A DNA stretch of 64,000 nt from Nitrospira tepida (GTDB lineage Bacteria; Nitrospirota; Nitrospiria; Nitrospirales; Nitrospiraceae). The DNA lies in contig NZ_OX365700.1 of the NCBI RefSeq assembly GCF_947241125.1, positions 2,574,001-2,638,000 on the forward strand, written 5' to 3'. A program made the translations under genes and the position numbers. Every line of letters begins with the position of its first letter. Within the stretch, counting starts at the first letter, position 1. Positions 34,870 through 43,861 of this stretch are shown one piece after another. Below the pieces are notes generated by a model. It made no database searches. It had not been told where the DNA came from and saw only the letters and a list, made by a program, of their open reading frames with translations.

Positions 34870-35628
34870 ATGTGCAAGGTGATGAGGGCGTTGCCGAGAT
34901 GGGTTGTCATGGTTTGCTTGGTCTCTGGGTGCGGTGGGGGAGATGGTGGCGAAACCCCTGCCCCCGCACCGACCGCAGAAGGATTATGGATCGGGAACAC
35001 GAATACAGCACGGACTGCGACCGGCATTGTTCTGGACAACGGGACGTTCTGGGTACTCTATTCCGCCCCAAATAACAGTGGAATTATCGCCGGAGGAGTC
35101 CAAGGCACGAGTACGTCAGTTAACGGCAGCTTTTCTTCGTTCGATGCACGAGACTTCAATCTTGAAGGGCAAGGGATCAACAACGCGCAGGTGGCGGGCA
35201 CTTACTCCGCGAAGCAATTGCTGAACGGCACGGTTACATATCCGAGCCTCAACCAGGCGATTGCGTTCAACAGCGTTTATAACCCGGCCTATGAACAGAC
35301 CCCCTCGCTCAGTACTATCGCCGGCACCTACTCAGGCAATGCTGCAGTTCTTGGAGGGACCGACACGGCAACGGTGTTTATCACGCAGAACGGAGCCGTG
35401 ACCGGCATCGGCTCCAGCGGGTGCACCTTTGCCGGAACCGTCAGCCCACATGCAAAGGGCAATGTGTACGACATTTCGATCACATTTGGCGGGGGTGTTT
35501 GCTCGAATGGAACCAACACCGTGACAGGGATCGGGTATTTTGATGCGGGCAGCAGCCGTCTGTACGCGGCTGCTCTTAACAGCACTCGAACCAATGGCTT
35601 TATCTATTCAGGATTTAAACAACCATGA
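34870..35628 (+). CDS. Island lipoprotein with Gly/Thr-rich beta repeats
   Basis: 252 aa. Lipobox VCLVSGCGGG (Cys about 21), then a Pro/Ala linker. The mature part has two related beta modules, AEGLWIGNTNTARTATGIVLDNGTFWVLYS and LSTIAGTYSGNAAVLGGTDTATVFITQNG, with a Cys pair in CTFAGT and GGVCSNG. Such lipoproteins are common but uncharacterised. Its stop overlaps the next start (ATGA), so the two are coupled. Confidence 0.75.
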   Translation: MCKVMRALPRWVVMVCLVSGCGGGDGGETPAPAPTAEGLWIGNTNTARTATGIVLDNGTFWVLYSAPNNSGIIAGGVQGTSTSVNGSFSSFDARDFNLEGQGINNAQVAGTYSAKQLLNGTVTYPSLNQAIAFNSVYNPAYEQTPSLSTIAGTYSGNAAVLGGTDTATVFITQNGAVTGIGSSGCTFAGTVSPHAKGNVYDISITFGGGVCSNGTNTVTGIGYFDAGSSRLYAAALNSTRTNGFIYSGFKQP

Positions 35629-36416
35629 AACCTCTGGAGATAGGTGCAGAATTGGTCTCACATTCCCGCTTATCTCTCTCTATCAGGAGAAGGATTTTGG
35701 GTAGCCGCCTTTTTGTCCTTTTCATAGTCGTGGTTTTACAGTTTGTGGCGACACCCGCAGAGGCCGTGTGCATTTCATCAATACCTGCAGATAGAGAAAA
35801 TAGGTTCAGTTTTGCCATGGCCTTCGTTGACTCTCTCGGATATGCAAAGAGTGCGGTTGAGCAGCTCAGCAAAACGCACGACGGAGACGGCGTTCAAAAG
35901 CAGATTCAAGAGATGCTCGATATCAGGAAAGCCGCTATCGATTATGAATGTGCCAGAGATGTTCTCAGCCCTTACAAAACCAGCACGAACAGTAAGATCG
36001 GCGATTCAGCAGAGACGGCCGTACTTATCTATTCGACTCTCCTTATGCTGGACGAGGAGCTTCTTAGGTTGCAAGTGAAGGTGATGGATAGTCCACCAGG
36101 AACCATAAACATGGGTGAGATGGTTGACCATTTTTCGAAGGTCGGGGCTGCGAAGAATAATACTTGGAAACAATTAGTCTCTGTAGCTGCGATGGTCTCC
36201 CATACACTGGTGAAGCCGCCTGGTGATCCTAACGCCAGAGCCACAACCCTTAATCTGACAACGACGCAACGCAACCTGCTTCTCTCGCACTTGCGACAAA
36301 TGCTCGGCCCCGATGTCACCCAAGGCCTAATGGCGGGTCAGCCAGCATTTCTCGGCGCCGGTGCAGGGCTCTATCAATTTCTGTCTAATCCCAACTGGAA
36401 AACGCTCGCCGAATGA
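35625..36416 (+). CDS. Island secreted protein, unknown
   Basis: 263 aa, starting in the last codon of the lipoprotein gene. A signal peptide (LFVLFIVVVLQFVATPAEA) is cut near residue 47, long but with a basic front. The mature part is mostly helical, with Cys at VCISSI and YECAR. No family recognised. Coupling to the lipoprotein suggests a two-part envelope unit carried as cargo. Confidence 0.7.
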   Translation: MKPLEIGAELVSHSRLSLSIRRRILGSRLFVLFIVVVLQFVATPAEAVCISSIPADRENRFSFAMAFVDSLGYAKSAVEQLSKTHDGDGVQKQIQEMLDIRKAAIDYECARDVLSPYKTSTNSKIGDSAETAVLIYSTLLMLDEELLRLQVKVMDSPPGTINMGEMVDHFSKVGAAKNNTWKQLVSVAAMVSHTLVKPPGDPNARATTLNLTTTQRNLLLSHLRQMLGPDVTQGLMAGQPAFLGAGAGLYQFLSNPNWKTLAE

Positions 36417-36449
36417 TGTTGATGCCATGAGGTTACTCCTTGGCTAAAA

Positions 36450-36791
36450 ATGACACGAGATGACGCTTGGACAAGCAGAACCATACCTCATGGGGCATGG
36501 TCCGTACAGGATCTAGCGCGGCTGCTCGGACTTTCGCGCTGGGGAGCCAGGCGCGTACTGGTTCGCTCAGGCTTGCCGAAGAAGCTCTATACGCGATACT
36601 GGAACCATGATGGTCGGATCTATCGGAGACAAGTTTGGGGGTTCCCAAAGGAAACGGCGATCCTTCTTTTTGCCGAGCGTCAACGGCGAATCTCCAAGCG
36701 CTTCGGCCGCCACGGCAAACGATACGTGTTAGAACTTGATCAGGAGATCTCCAGGCTTCGGGCGTCACTGGAGCCAACACCGCGAAGCTAA
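36450..36791 (+). CDS. Small basic HTH-like protein
   Basis: 113 aa. A helix-turn-helix pattern is seen at about 18-40 (WSVQDLARLLGLSRWGARRVLVRSG) followed by a basic C-terminal helix (RQRRISKRFGRHGKRYVLELDQEISRLRASL). Likely DNA binding. It follows the secreted-protein gene by 33 bp. Confidence 0.6.
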   Translation: MTRDDAWTSRTIPHGAWSVQDLARLLGLSRWGARRVLVRSGLPKKLYTRYWNHDGRIYRRQVWGFPKETAILLFAERQRRISKRFGRHGKRYVLELDQEISRLRASLEPTPRS

Positions 36792-37041
36792 ACGAGTTTT
36801 CATGCAAGCATGCGGTTGTGCAGGGGTAGTAAGCCAGCACCAAGGCCGCCAATAGGGCAAGATTGCTAATAGGGGGCGGGAGGACAGGGGAGAGGGAGCC
36901 CTCGCGTTGCGTTATAAACAGGGCGGTATGGGCTTCGTTGACAGAGCCGCCCAGAGAGGATAGGGATTGAACCTCAATACAACCTGAGCAGATTTGAAGT
37001 CTTGTCTAACGTAGTTTCACGGGACCACCGGCACAACTGAG
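36792..37041 (+). other. Island intergenic leader
   Basis: About 250 bp before the terminator hairpin; no gene recognised. Probably the leader of the next gene or the 3' end of the previous one. Confidence 0.35.
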
Positions 37042-37082
37042 GCCCATGTGGGGGGAGAATCCCCTGCATGGGCTTTTTGTTT
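37042..37082 (+). terminator. Intrinsic terminator or attenuator
   Basis: GCCCATG (37042-37048) pairs with CATGGGC (37067-37073), with an inner GGGG/CCCC, followed by TTTTTGTTTC. It lies 35 bp before the next gene's ATG, so it either ends upstream transcription or attenuates that gene. Confidence 0.7.
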
Positions 37083-37116
37083 CAACATTCTCGGCTATCC
37101 CTGCAAGGAGACTTCT

Positions 37117-37755
37117 ATGACTAAAACACTGCATCCGATCGAACTTGCCAGTATCCAAATCGTACGAGGGAGTGGACTGGGTTATCTCATGGAGAAATTT
37201 CGCAATGATTTGTACCAACGTTACGAGAAGTGGTTCATGGAAAAGCTCATGGACTACATTGTCAGACGGGATCATTTAGGCACAGTCAAAGCGCTCAAAT
37301 GGCTTTCGGCGCAATGTGCGACGCCAGAGCTTTCGGATAGGAGAAAGGAGACAAAGACAGCAAGCAGAGATGAAACGCTATTGCATGACTATGCGTCTCT
37401 CATGGGTCAAATTCGTGCCGAATTCATGGCCCTTACCCGTTCGACCAAAAATCTCGTGGTGCGCAATGAAAAACTAGCCAGAATTGTCTCAGAAGCACTA
37501 GGGCGTGAGATTCCTCCCGCTGACCTTCCACTCAGTCGATCCCTCTCCTCCGTATGTCAGGCAATCTTGAAGACCACGCCGCTACAGCTCAATCGAGCCA
37601 GGAAGAGGCTCGCTAGGGTTAACGCAGAAAAGAAGGCTGTGCTTTATGATTGGTACGCCTTACTTGCCAAAAGTCACGATAAGGGTGTCCGCAGATATGC
37701 CAAGGCAATGATGAAGGTCCATCCACTTGCCCCACGGCAGGCAAGGGCAAGGTAA
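37117..37755 (+). CDS. Island protein, unknown
   Basis: 212 aa from ATG 37117 with AAGGAG upstream. Helical and charged throughout: LASIQIVRGSGLGYLMEKFRNDLYQRYEKWFMEKLMDYIVRR, then ARIVSEALGREIPPADLPLSRSLSSVCQAIL and a basic LQLNRARKRLARVNAEKKAVLYDWYALLAKSHDKG. No membrane segment, signal or known motif. The terminator hairpin in its leader suggests controlled expression. Confidence 0.65.
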   Translation: MTKTLHPIELASIQIVRGSGLGYLMEKFRNDLYQRYEKWFMEKLMDYIVRRDHLGTVKALKWLSAQCATPELSDRRKETKTASRDETLLHDYASLMGQIRAEFMALTRSTKNLVVRNEKLARIVSEALGREIPPADLPLSRSLSSVCQAILKTTPLQLNRARKRLARVNAEKKAVLYDWYALLAKSHDKGVRRYAKAMMKVHPLAPRQARAR

Positions 37756-37883
37756 TCCTCTCCGGCCGCATTCTCTCGTCCCGTCCATATCATCCTTCTT
37801 TCTGTTCGGTGATAAGTAAATATCTCCTCGAACCGTAGTAGCCTTGGGATGTGAGCAATCACGACTACTCAGAGGAGGTACTG

Positions 37884-38096
37884 ATGCTCAAGGACATTCA
37901 AACAATCAAAGCTGAGTTGAACGTAGGGGAGAGCACTGTTCGGCGGTGGGTGCGGGAGGGGATTCTGCCTGTCGTCCGGTTAGGTCGCCGGGTTCTCATA
38001 AGGCAAGAGGACCTGCGGGATTTCATAGATCGCGCTGCCGATACGCAATGCCGGACCGCTGCGGCGGAGGTAGGGCAACAATGTCAGAGACGCTAG
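37884..38096 (+). CDS. Excisionase-type HTH protein
   Basis: 70 aa from ATG 37884 with AGAGGAGGT six bases upstream. Winged-helix/excisionase text: MLKDIQTIKAELNVGESTVRRWVREGILPVVRLGRRVLIRQEDLRDFIDRA, which is the MerR-like helix-turn-helix 17 pattern. Candidate recombination directionality factor for the element. It overlaps the next gene by 16 bp. Confidence 0.8.
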   Translation: MLKDIQTIKAELNVGESTVRRWVREGILPVVRLGRRVLIRQEDLRDFIDRAADTQCRTAAAEVGQQCQRR

Positions 38097-38515
38097 AGGA
38101 CCTCACGTTTGATAGTTCGACGGAGGTTCCTCCCCTGGTGCCATCCGGCGAATATGAAGTGTCGTTCGTCAGAGCTTCACGAAAGGATATGTGGCGGCAG
38201 ACCAAATTGTTTCTCTGGTTTGTCACCGTCACGCCTGGTGCATTCTATGGAACTCACCTCTACATGGTCTGCGATGTGACAAAGGGCAAGCATCCATGGG
38301 GGCCAGGACACAAATTTTTGCGCCACTGGATCTTAGCTGCGGGCAGAAAACCAGAGCGCCAGGGTCGAATGACAACCAAGGTGTTTCGCAACAAAATCTT
38401 TCTTGCTGCCGTTCGAGTGGTAGAGAAAGACGCCAATGGCGGCACACGGACACTCGCCCAGCAGTATTCCGTGATCGACCATCTCGTTGAGCTTGTTGCG
38501 GGGCCTCATGATTAA
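38081..38515 (+). CDS. Island protein, possibly phage-replication associated
   Basis: 144 aa from ATG 38081. The middle, VPSGEYEVSFVRASRKDMWRQTKLFLWFVTVTPGAFYGTHLYMVCDVTKGKHPWGPGHKFLRHW, has the shape of small phage proteins (DUF669-like) near single-strand annealing genes, but the match is loose. No HTH or metal motif. It overlaps both neighbours, so it is co-translated. Confidence 0.6.
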   Translation: MSETLEDLTFDSSTEVPPLVPSGEYEVSFVRASRKDMWRQTKLFLWFVTVTPGAFYGTHLYMVCDVTKGKHPWGPGHKFLRHWILAAGRKPERQGRMTTKVFRNKIFLAAVRVVEKDANGGTRTLAQQYSVIDHLVELVAGPHD

Positions 38516-38792
38516 CAGAATCATTAATACTCTTACGGCTACTCTTCCTCTCTTCTACCTGTACCGATACCTCTACCACCCAGTCCTTGAGGAATGCGGT
38601 GTGATTTCGCCCAGTTACGATGACCATATGGCAGGAATTATGGGTGCAATCAAAGGCCGCACCCATAAACGCCTTTGGAACGGGCCGGAGGCGATCTTTC
38701 GCTGGCTAACTCTCACCCGCCCGACTGGGCTCCGTTGGGGCCCAGTCGGGAGCCAGTCCTACAAACACCGTCAGAGGCAGGAACGCCGATGA
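38508..38792 (+). CDS. Small island protein, unknown
   Basis: 94 aa from ATG 38508, overlapping the preceding stop and itself overlapping the next start (ATGA). Hydrophobic N-terminus (LTATLPLFYLYRYLYHPVL), then a basic tail. No family. Supported mainly by tight packing with neighbours. Confidence 0.5.
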   Translation: MINRIINTLTATLPLFYLYRYLYHPVLEECGVISPSYDDHMAGIMGAIKGRTHKRLWNGPEAIFRWLTLTRPTGLRWGPVGSQSYKHRQRQERR

Positions 38793-39127
38793 ATGGGAAT
38801 CCTTCTCCCCAGTTGACTGACCTCATCAGCACACTGGAGCGCCTCGTGATCTCACTTTCGCCGGCATCCCTGTCGGACGTGATCGGGGACCTTGAGCGAG
38901 TCAAGACCATAGCCCTGTACAAGCTCATGACCAGCACAACGCCGACCCCGGCACCGGTTGAGACCGGGCGGTATCTCACCGTGGTGGAAGTGTGCGAGCG
39001 GTACGGCATCGTGCCTAGATGGCTCTATCGACACAAAAAGCAGATGCCGCACAGCCAGCCATCGAGGAAGGTCCTGTTGTTTCCCGAGAAGGCGATTGAG
39101 AGATGGTTTGCATCGCGACGGGCTTGA
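38789..39127 (+). CDS. Small DNA-binding (AlpA/excisionase-like) protein
   Basis: 112 aa from ATG 38789, overlapping the previous gene by 4 bp. The C-terminal half ETGRYLTVVEVCERYGIVPRWLYRHKKQMPHSQPSRKVLLFPEKAIERWFASRRA matches the HTH-17 pattern (helix, turn, recognition helix, wing, terminal helix). The N-terminal half is helical and may dimerise. The element thus has two excisionase-like proteins. Confidence 0.7.
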   Translation: MNGNPSPQLTDLISTLERLVISLSPASLSDVIGDLERVKTIALYKLMTSTTPTPAPVETGRYLTVVEVCERYGIVPRWLYRHKKQMPHSQPSRKVLLFPEKAIERWFASRRA

Positions 39128-39153
39128 CAGATGTTATATAACTTAGTTATATA
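39124..39153 (+). promoter_or_regulatory. Promoter with palindromic operator before the XRE gene
   Basis: TTGACA (39124-39129) and TTATAT (39147-39152) are 17 bp apart, a strong sigma-70 pair. TATATAAC (39135-39142) and GTTATATA (39146-39153) form a perfect inverted repeat over the -10. The predicted start of transcription is at or next to the ATG (39160), so the mRNA may be leaderless. A repressor bound here would shut the promoter. Confidence 0.75.
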
Positions 39154-39159
39154 GTCCAC

Positions 39160-39378
39160 ATGGACGGCGAGGAACTACGGAGACTGCGAACGGTGTTAGG
39201 GCTGACCCAAGCGAAACTCGCTGAGGCTGTGGGAGTGACGACGAACGCCATTGCCTTAGCGGAGAGGGGAGAACGGGGTATTAGCGAGCCCCTGGCCCGT
39301 CTCGTCAAGATGCTGGTCCAGGTTCACACGGGGCAACTCGTCCCGACTAGACGCACAACCAAGAGGAGGAGCCGATGA
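39160..39378 (+). CDS. XRE-family regulator
   Basis: 72 aa. Complete Cro/C1-type HTH: LRRLRTVLGLTQAKLAEAVGVTTNAIALAERGERGISEPLARLVKML, then a basic tail TRRTTKRRSR. Its stop overlaps the integrase start (ATGA), so both come from the same promoter. Probably represses its own promoter through the palindrome and thereby sets integrase level. Confidence 0.88.
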   Translation: MDGEELRRLRTVLGLTQAKLAEAVGVTTNAIALAERGERGISEPLARLVKMLVQVHTGQLVPTRRTTKRRSR

Positions 39379-40652
39379 AGCGGCGCGGTCTTGGCACCCT
39401 GTTTCAGCGGGGCTCGACTTGGTGGATTCAATACCACTGGCGGGGACAACGCTATCGGGAGACATCCGGCTCAACCAATGAGCAGGATGCCGTGCGGCTG
39501 CTGCGCAAGCGCCTTGGCGAGATGGGCAGGGGGCAGCTCCGCGGACCTCAGTTGGAGAAAACGACCTTCGATGATCTGATGCAGATGTTGCGCGATGAGT
39601 ATGCCGTCAATCAACGTCGGTCCACCCGACGGCTGGAAACGTGCGTGAAGGCCCTGACGCCCGCCCTTGGTCATCGGCGCGCCTGTGACATCACGCTTGA
39701 CGCCCTCAACCGCTATGTGGCCGACCGGCTGGCCGCGAAGATTGCGCCCGCCACGGTGAAACTTGAGCTGACCTATCTGCATCGGGCCTTCAAGCTGGCG
39801 GAACGAGCGGGGAAGGCGATTGTCCCGCCGTTTCCAGTTATCAGTATCCAGAACGCCCGGAAGGGCTTTTTCGAGCGGCGGGACTTTGAAGCCGTGCGGG
39901 CGCATCTCCCAGAGGCATACCGAGGGGCTGTGACGTTCGCCTATCTGACCGGCTGGCGAACGCCGAGCGAAGTCCTCCCGCTGAGATGGAAGCAGGTTGA
40001 TTTCCAGGCAGGAACCGTGAGACTGGAACCGGGCACGACCAAAAACGATGAAGGCCGAACCCTGCCGTTTGCCGTGCTCCCGGAACTCGCCTATGTCCTG
40101 CGGAATCAGTGGGAGAAGGCCCTTGCCTTGGAGATGCAAACCGGGCAGGCGGTGCCGTGGGTGTTCTTCTGGAATGATCGGGGGACGGTGAAGCCTATTC
40201 ACGTGAAGGCCCTGTATCGGCGATGGAAAGAAGCCTGCAAGCGGGCAGGGGTACCGGAACGCATCCCCCACGATTTCCGCCGGACCGCCGTCAGGAACTT
40301 CGAGCGGGCAGGGGTCCCGCGGTCTGTGGCGATGAAGCTGACCGGGCACAAGACTGAAGCCGTGTATCGGCGCTATGCGATTGTGAGCGAGGCGGACTTA
40401 TCGGAGGGACTCAAGCGGCTGGCCAACCTTCAAGACCTTCAAAAAATCGAGAACCGCCACAGAACCGCCACAATTTCAGACCAAAATCTTCAGTTTTCGC
40501 GGGAAAATATGGCGGAGGGGGCGAGATTTGAACTCGCGGACAGGTTGCCCCGTCTCCGGTTTTCAAGACCGGCACGTTCGGCCACTCCGTCACCCCTCCA
40601 TACCAAGCTTCGCTTGACCCGGCGGCTCATCGGGCGAAGCCCTCTTCATTGA
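39375..40652 (+). CDS. Tyrosine recombinase (integrase) running through the att core
   Basis: 425 aa from ATG 39375 with GAGGAGG upstream. N-terminal arm-binding and core-binding regions, then the catalytic domain: Arg in TGWRTPSEVLPLRW, Lys in GTTKNDEGR, HDFRRTAVRNFERAG (HxxR), and GHKTEAVYRRYAI (His and nucleophile Tyr). After about residue 378 the frame enters the 24-bp core (MAEGARFE) and continues antisense through tRNA-Ser for 39 basic residues. In the circular form the core joins 33326, giving a different, acidic 38-residue tail and a 424-aa protein. The catalytic domain is unaffected. Confidence 0.93.
   Translation: MKRRGLGTLFQRGSTWWIQYHWRGQRYRETSGSTNEQDAVRLLRKRLGEMGRGQLRGPQLEKTTFDDLMQMLRDEYAVNQRRSTRRLETCVKALTPALGHRRACDITLDALNRYVADRLAAKIAPATVKLELTYLHRAFKLAERAGKAIVPPFPVISIQNARKGFFERRDFEAVRAHLPEAYRGAVTFAYLTGWRTPSEVLPLRWKQVDFQAGTVRLEPGTTKNDEGRTLPFAVLPELAYVLRNQWEKALALEMQTGQAVPWVFFWNDRGTVKPIHVKALYRRWKEACKRAGVPERIPHDFRRTAVRNFERAGVPRSVAMKLTGHKTEAVYRRYAIVSEADLSEGLKRLANLQDLQKIENRHRTATISDQNLQFSRENMAEGARFELADRLPRLRFSRPARSATPSPLHTKLRLTRRLIGRSPLH
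40451..40472 (+). repeat. Right tandem 11-bp repeats (candidate integrase arm sites)
   Basis: GAACCGCCACA twice in direct tandem (40451-40461, 40462-40472), 36 bp before the core. They match the left-end pair at 33442-33463 in period, orientation and the GCCACA end. Confidence 0.65.
40509..40532 (-). repeat. Right attachment repeat (24 bp) inside tRNA-Ser
   Basis: Identical to 33302-33325; contains the tRNA 3' end, so integration leaves the tRNA intact. Confidence 0.92.
40510..40599 (-). tRNA. tRNA-Ser (UGA)
   Basis: GGAGGGG/CCCCTCC acceptor stem, long variable arm, anticodon loop CTTGAAA (anticodon UGA), T-arm GAGTTCAAATCTC, encoded CCA at 40512-40510. It serves as the integration site of the element on its 3' side and lies 370 bp from serS. 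Confidence 0.95.
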
Positions 40653-40863
40653 CGCCGCCGGAGAAACACCGCTGTTGTTTATTCAGCTTTCCTATAACCA
40701 ACCTTCGGTTGAGCCGCTCGCTTATTTATCGGTCTATCGTAATTACGGCGAGCGGAGATACTCCTCCAGTAATTCATCCGTTCTTCCTATAACCACCCCT
40801 CGGTAGATCCGGCGGCTCCGCGGACGAAGCCCTCTATCGCAAGCCTCGCTTGAACCGGTGGCT
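40608..40863 (+). repeat. Four degenerate copies of a 20-bp unit
   Basis: Units at 40608-40627, 40703-40722, 40798-40817 and 40844-40863 follow the pattern CYTCGSTTGANCCGGYGGCT, for example CTTCGCTTGACCCGGCGGCT and CCTCGCTTGAACCGGTGGCT. GCCGCCGGAGARACACC occurs twice between and after them and can pair with the CCGGCGGC part. The region looks like a degenerate palindromic repeat cluster. The rest of 40653-40969 holds no gene. Confidence 0.65.
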
Positions 40864-40969
40864 GTTTTACGTTGTATCGCACCTGTTGCCGCCGGAGAGA
40901 CACCGTTGGTGCCTTCGCTTAGCGCCACTTAAACCGCAGGCCTTATTATCCCTTATCCAGTTACATCCG

Positions 40970-43434
<2,465 letters not shown>

Positions 43435-43477
43435 CTCATGGTGCTCAAGAAATCCACGATGGCGCACAGGTGATTCG

Positions 43478-43861
43478 ATGACACATAATCCCGGATTCCT
43501 CAAACTGGTCAACGAAACCCGCGCGCGGGTTCGCGAGTGCATGATCGACGACGTCAAGGCCAAGCTCGATCGGCATCAGCGGCTTCACTTGATCGACGTG
43601 CGCGAGGACCACGAGTTCAGCAAGGACCACATCAAGGGCGCCCACCATCTGGGCAAGGGCATCCTCGAACGCGACATCGAAACCCTCATTCCCGATCGGC
43701 AGGCCGAGATCGTGCTGTATTGCGGCGGCGGCTATCGGTCGGTCCTGGCGGCGGATGCGCTCCAGCGCATGGGCTATACGAACGTCACCTCGATGGACGG
43801 CGGCATCCGCGCCTGGCGGGAGGCCGGATACCCTCTGGAATCAGGGACCGGGACGAAGTGA
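43478..43861 (+). CDS. Rhodanese-domain protein
   Basis: 127 aa, single domain. LIDVREDHEFSKDHIKGAHHLGKGILERDIE and the active loop LYCGGGYRS (Cys about 88) followed by GYTNVTSMDGGIRAWREAGYPLE define it. Probably a cytoplasmic sulfur carrier or transferase. Its stop overlaps the next gene's GTG start (GTGA). Confidence 0.92.
   Translation: MTHNPGFLKLVNETRARVRECMIDDVKAKLDRHQRLHLIDVREDHEFSKDHIKGAHHLGKGILERDIETLIPDRQAEIVLYCGGGYRSVLAADALQRMGYTNVTSMDGGIRAWREAGYPLESGTGTK

Larger units (their letters stand above)
33302..40532. mobile_element. Integrative element in tRNA-Ser(UGA)
   Basis: A 24-bp direct repeat (33302-33325 and 40509-40532) covers the 3' end of tRNA-Ser(UGA); the intact tRNA is on the right and the left copy is only the remnant. 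A tyrosine integrase sits next to the intact tRNA. Inside are a HEPN-like protein, small HTH proteins and several proteins without relatives I recognise. No relaxase, replication initiator or phage structural gene is visible. Removing the element restores PilZ gene, gap, tRNA-Ser, serS. The left half is less GC-rich than the flanks. Confidence 0.9.

Noticed and set aside
40600-40969. CRISPR-like array
   Set aside because: Units are degenerate, unequally spaced and not separated by unique spacers of constant length; no cas gene nearby.
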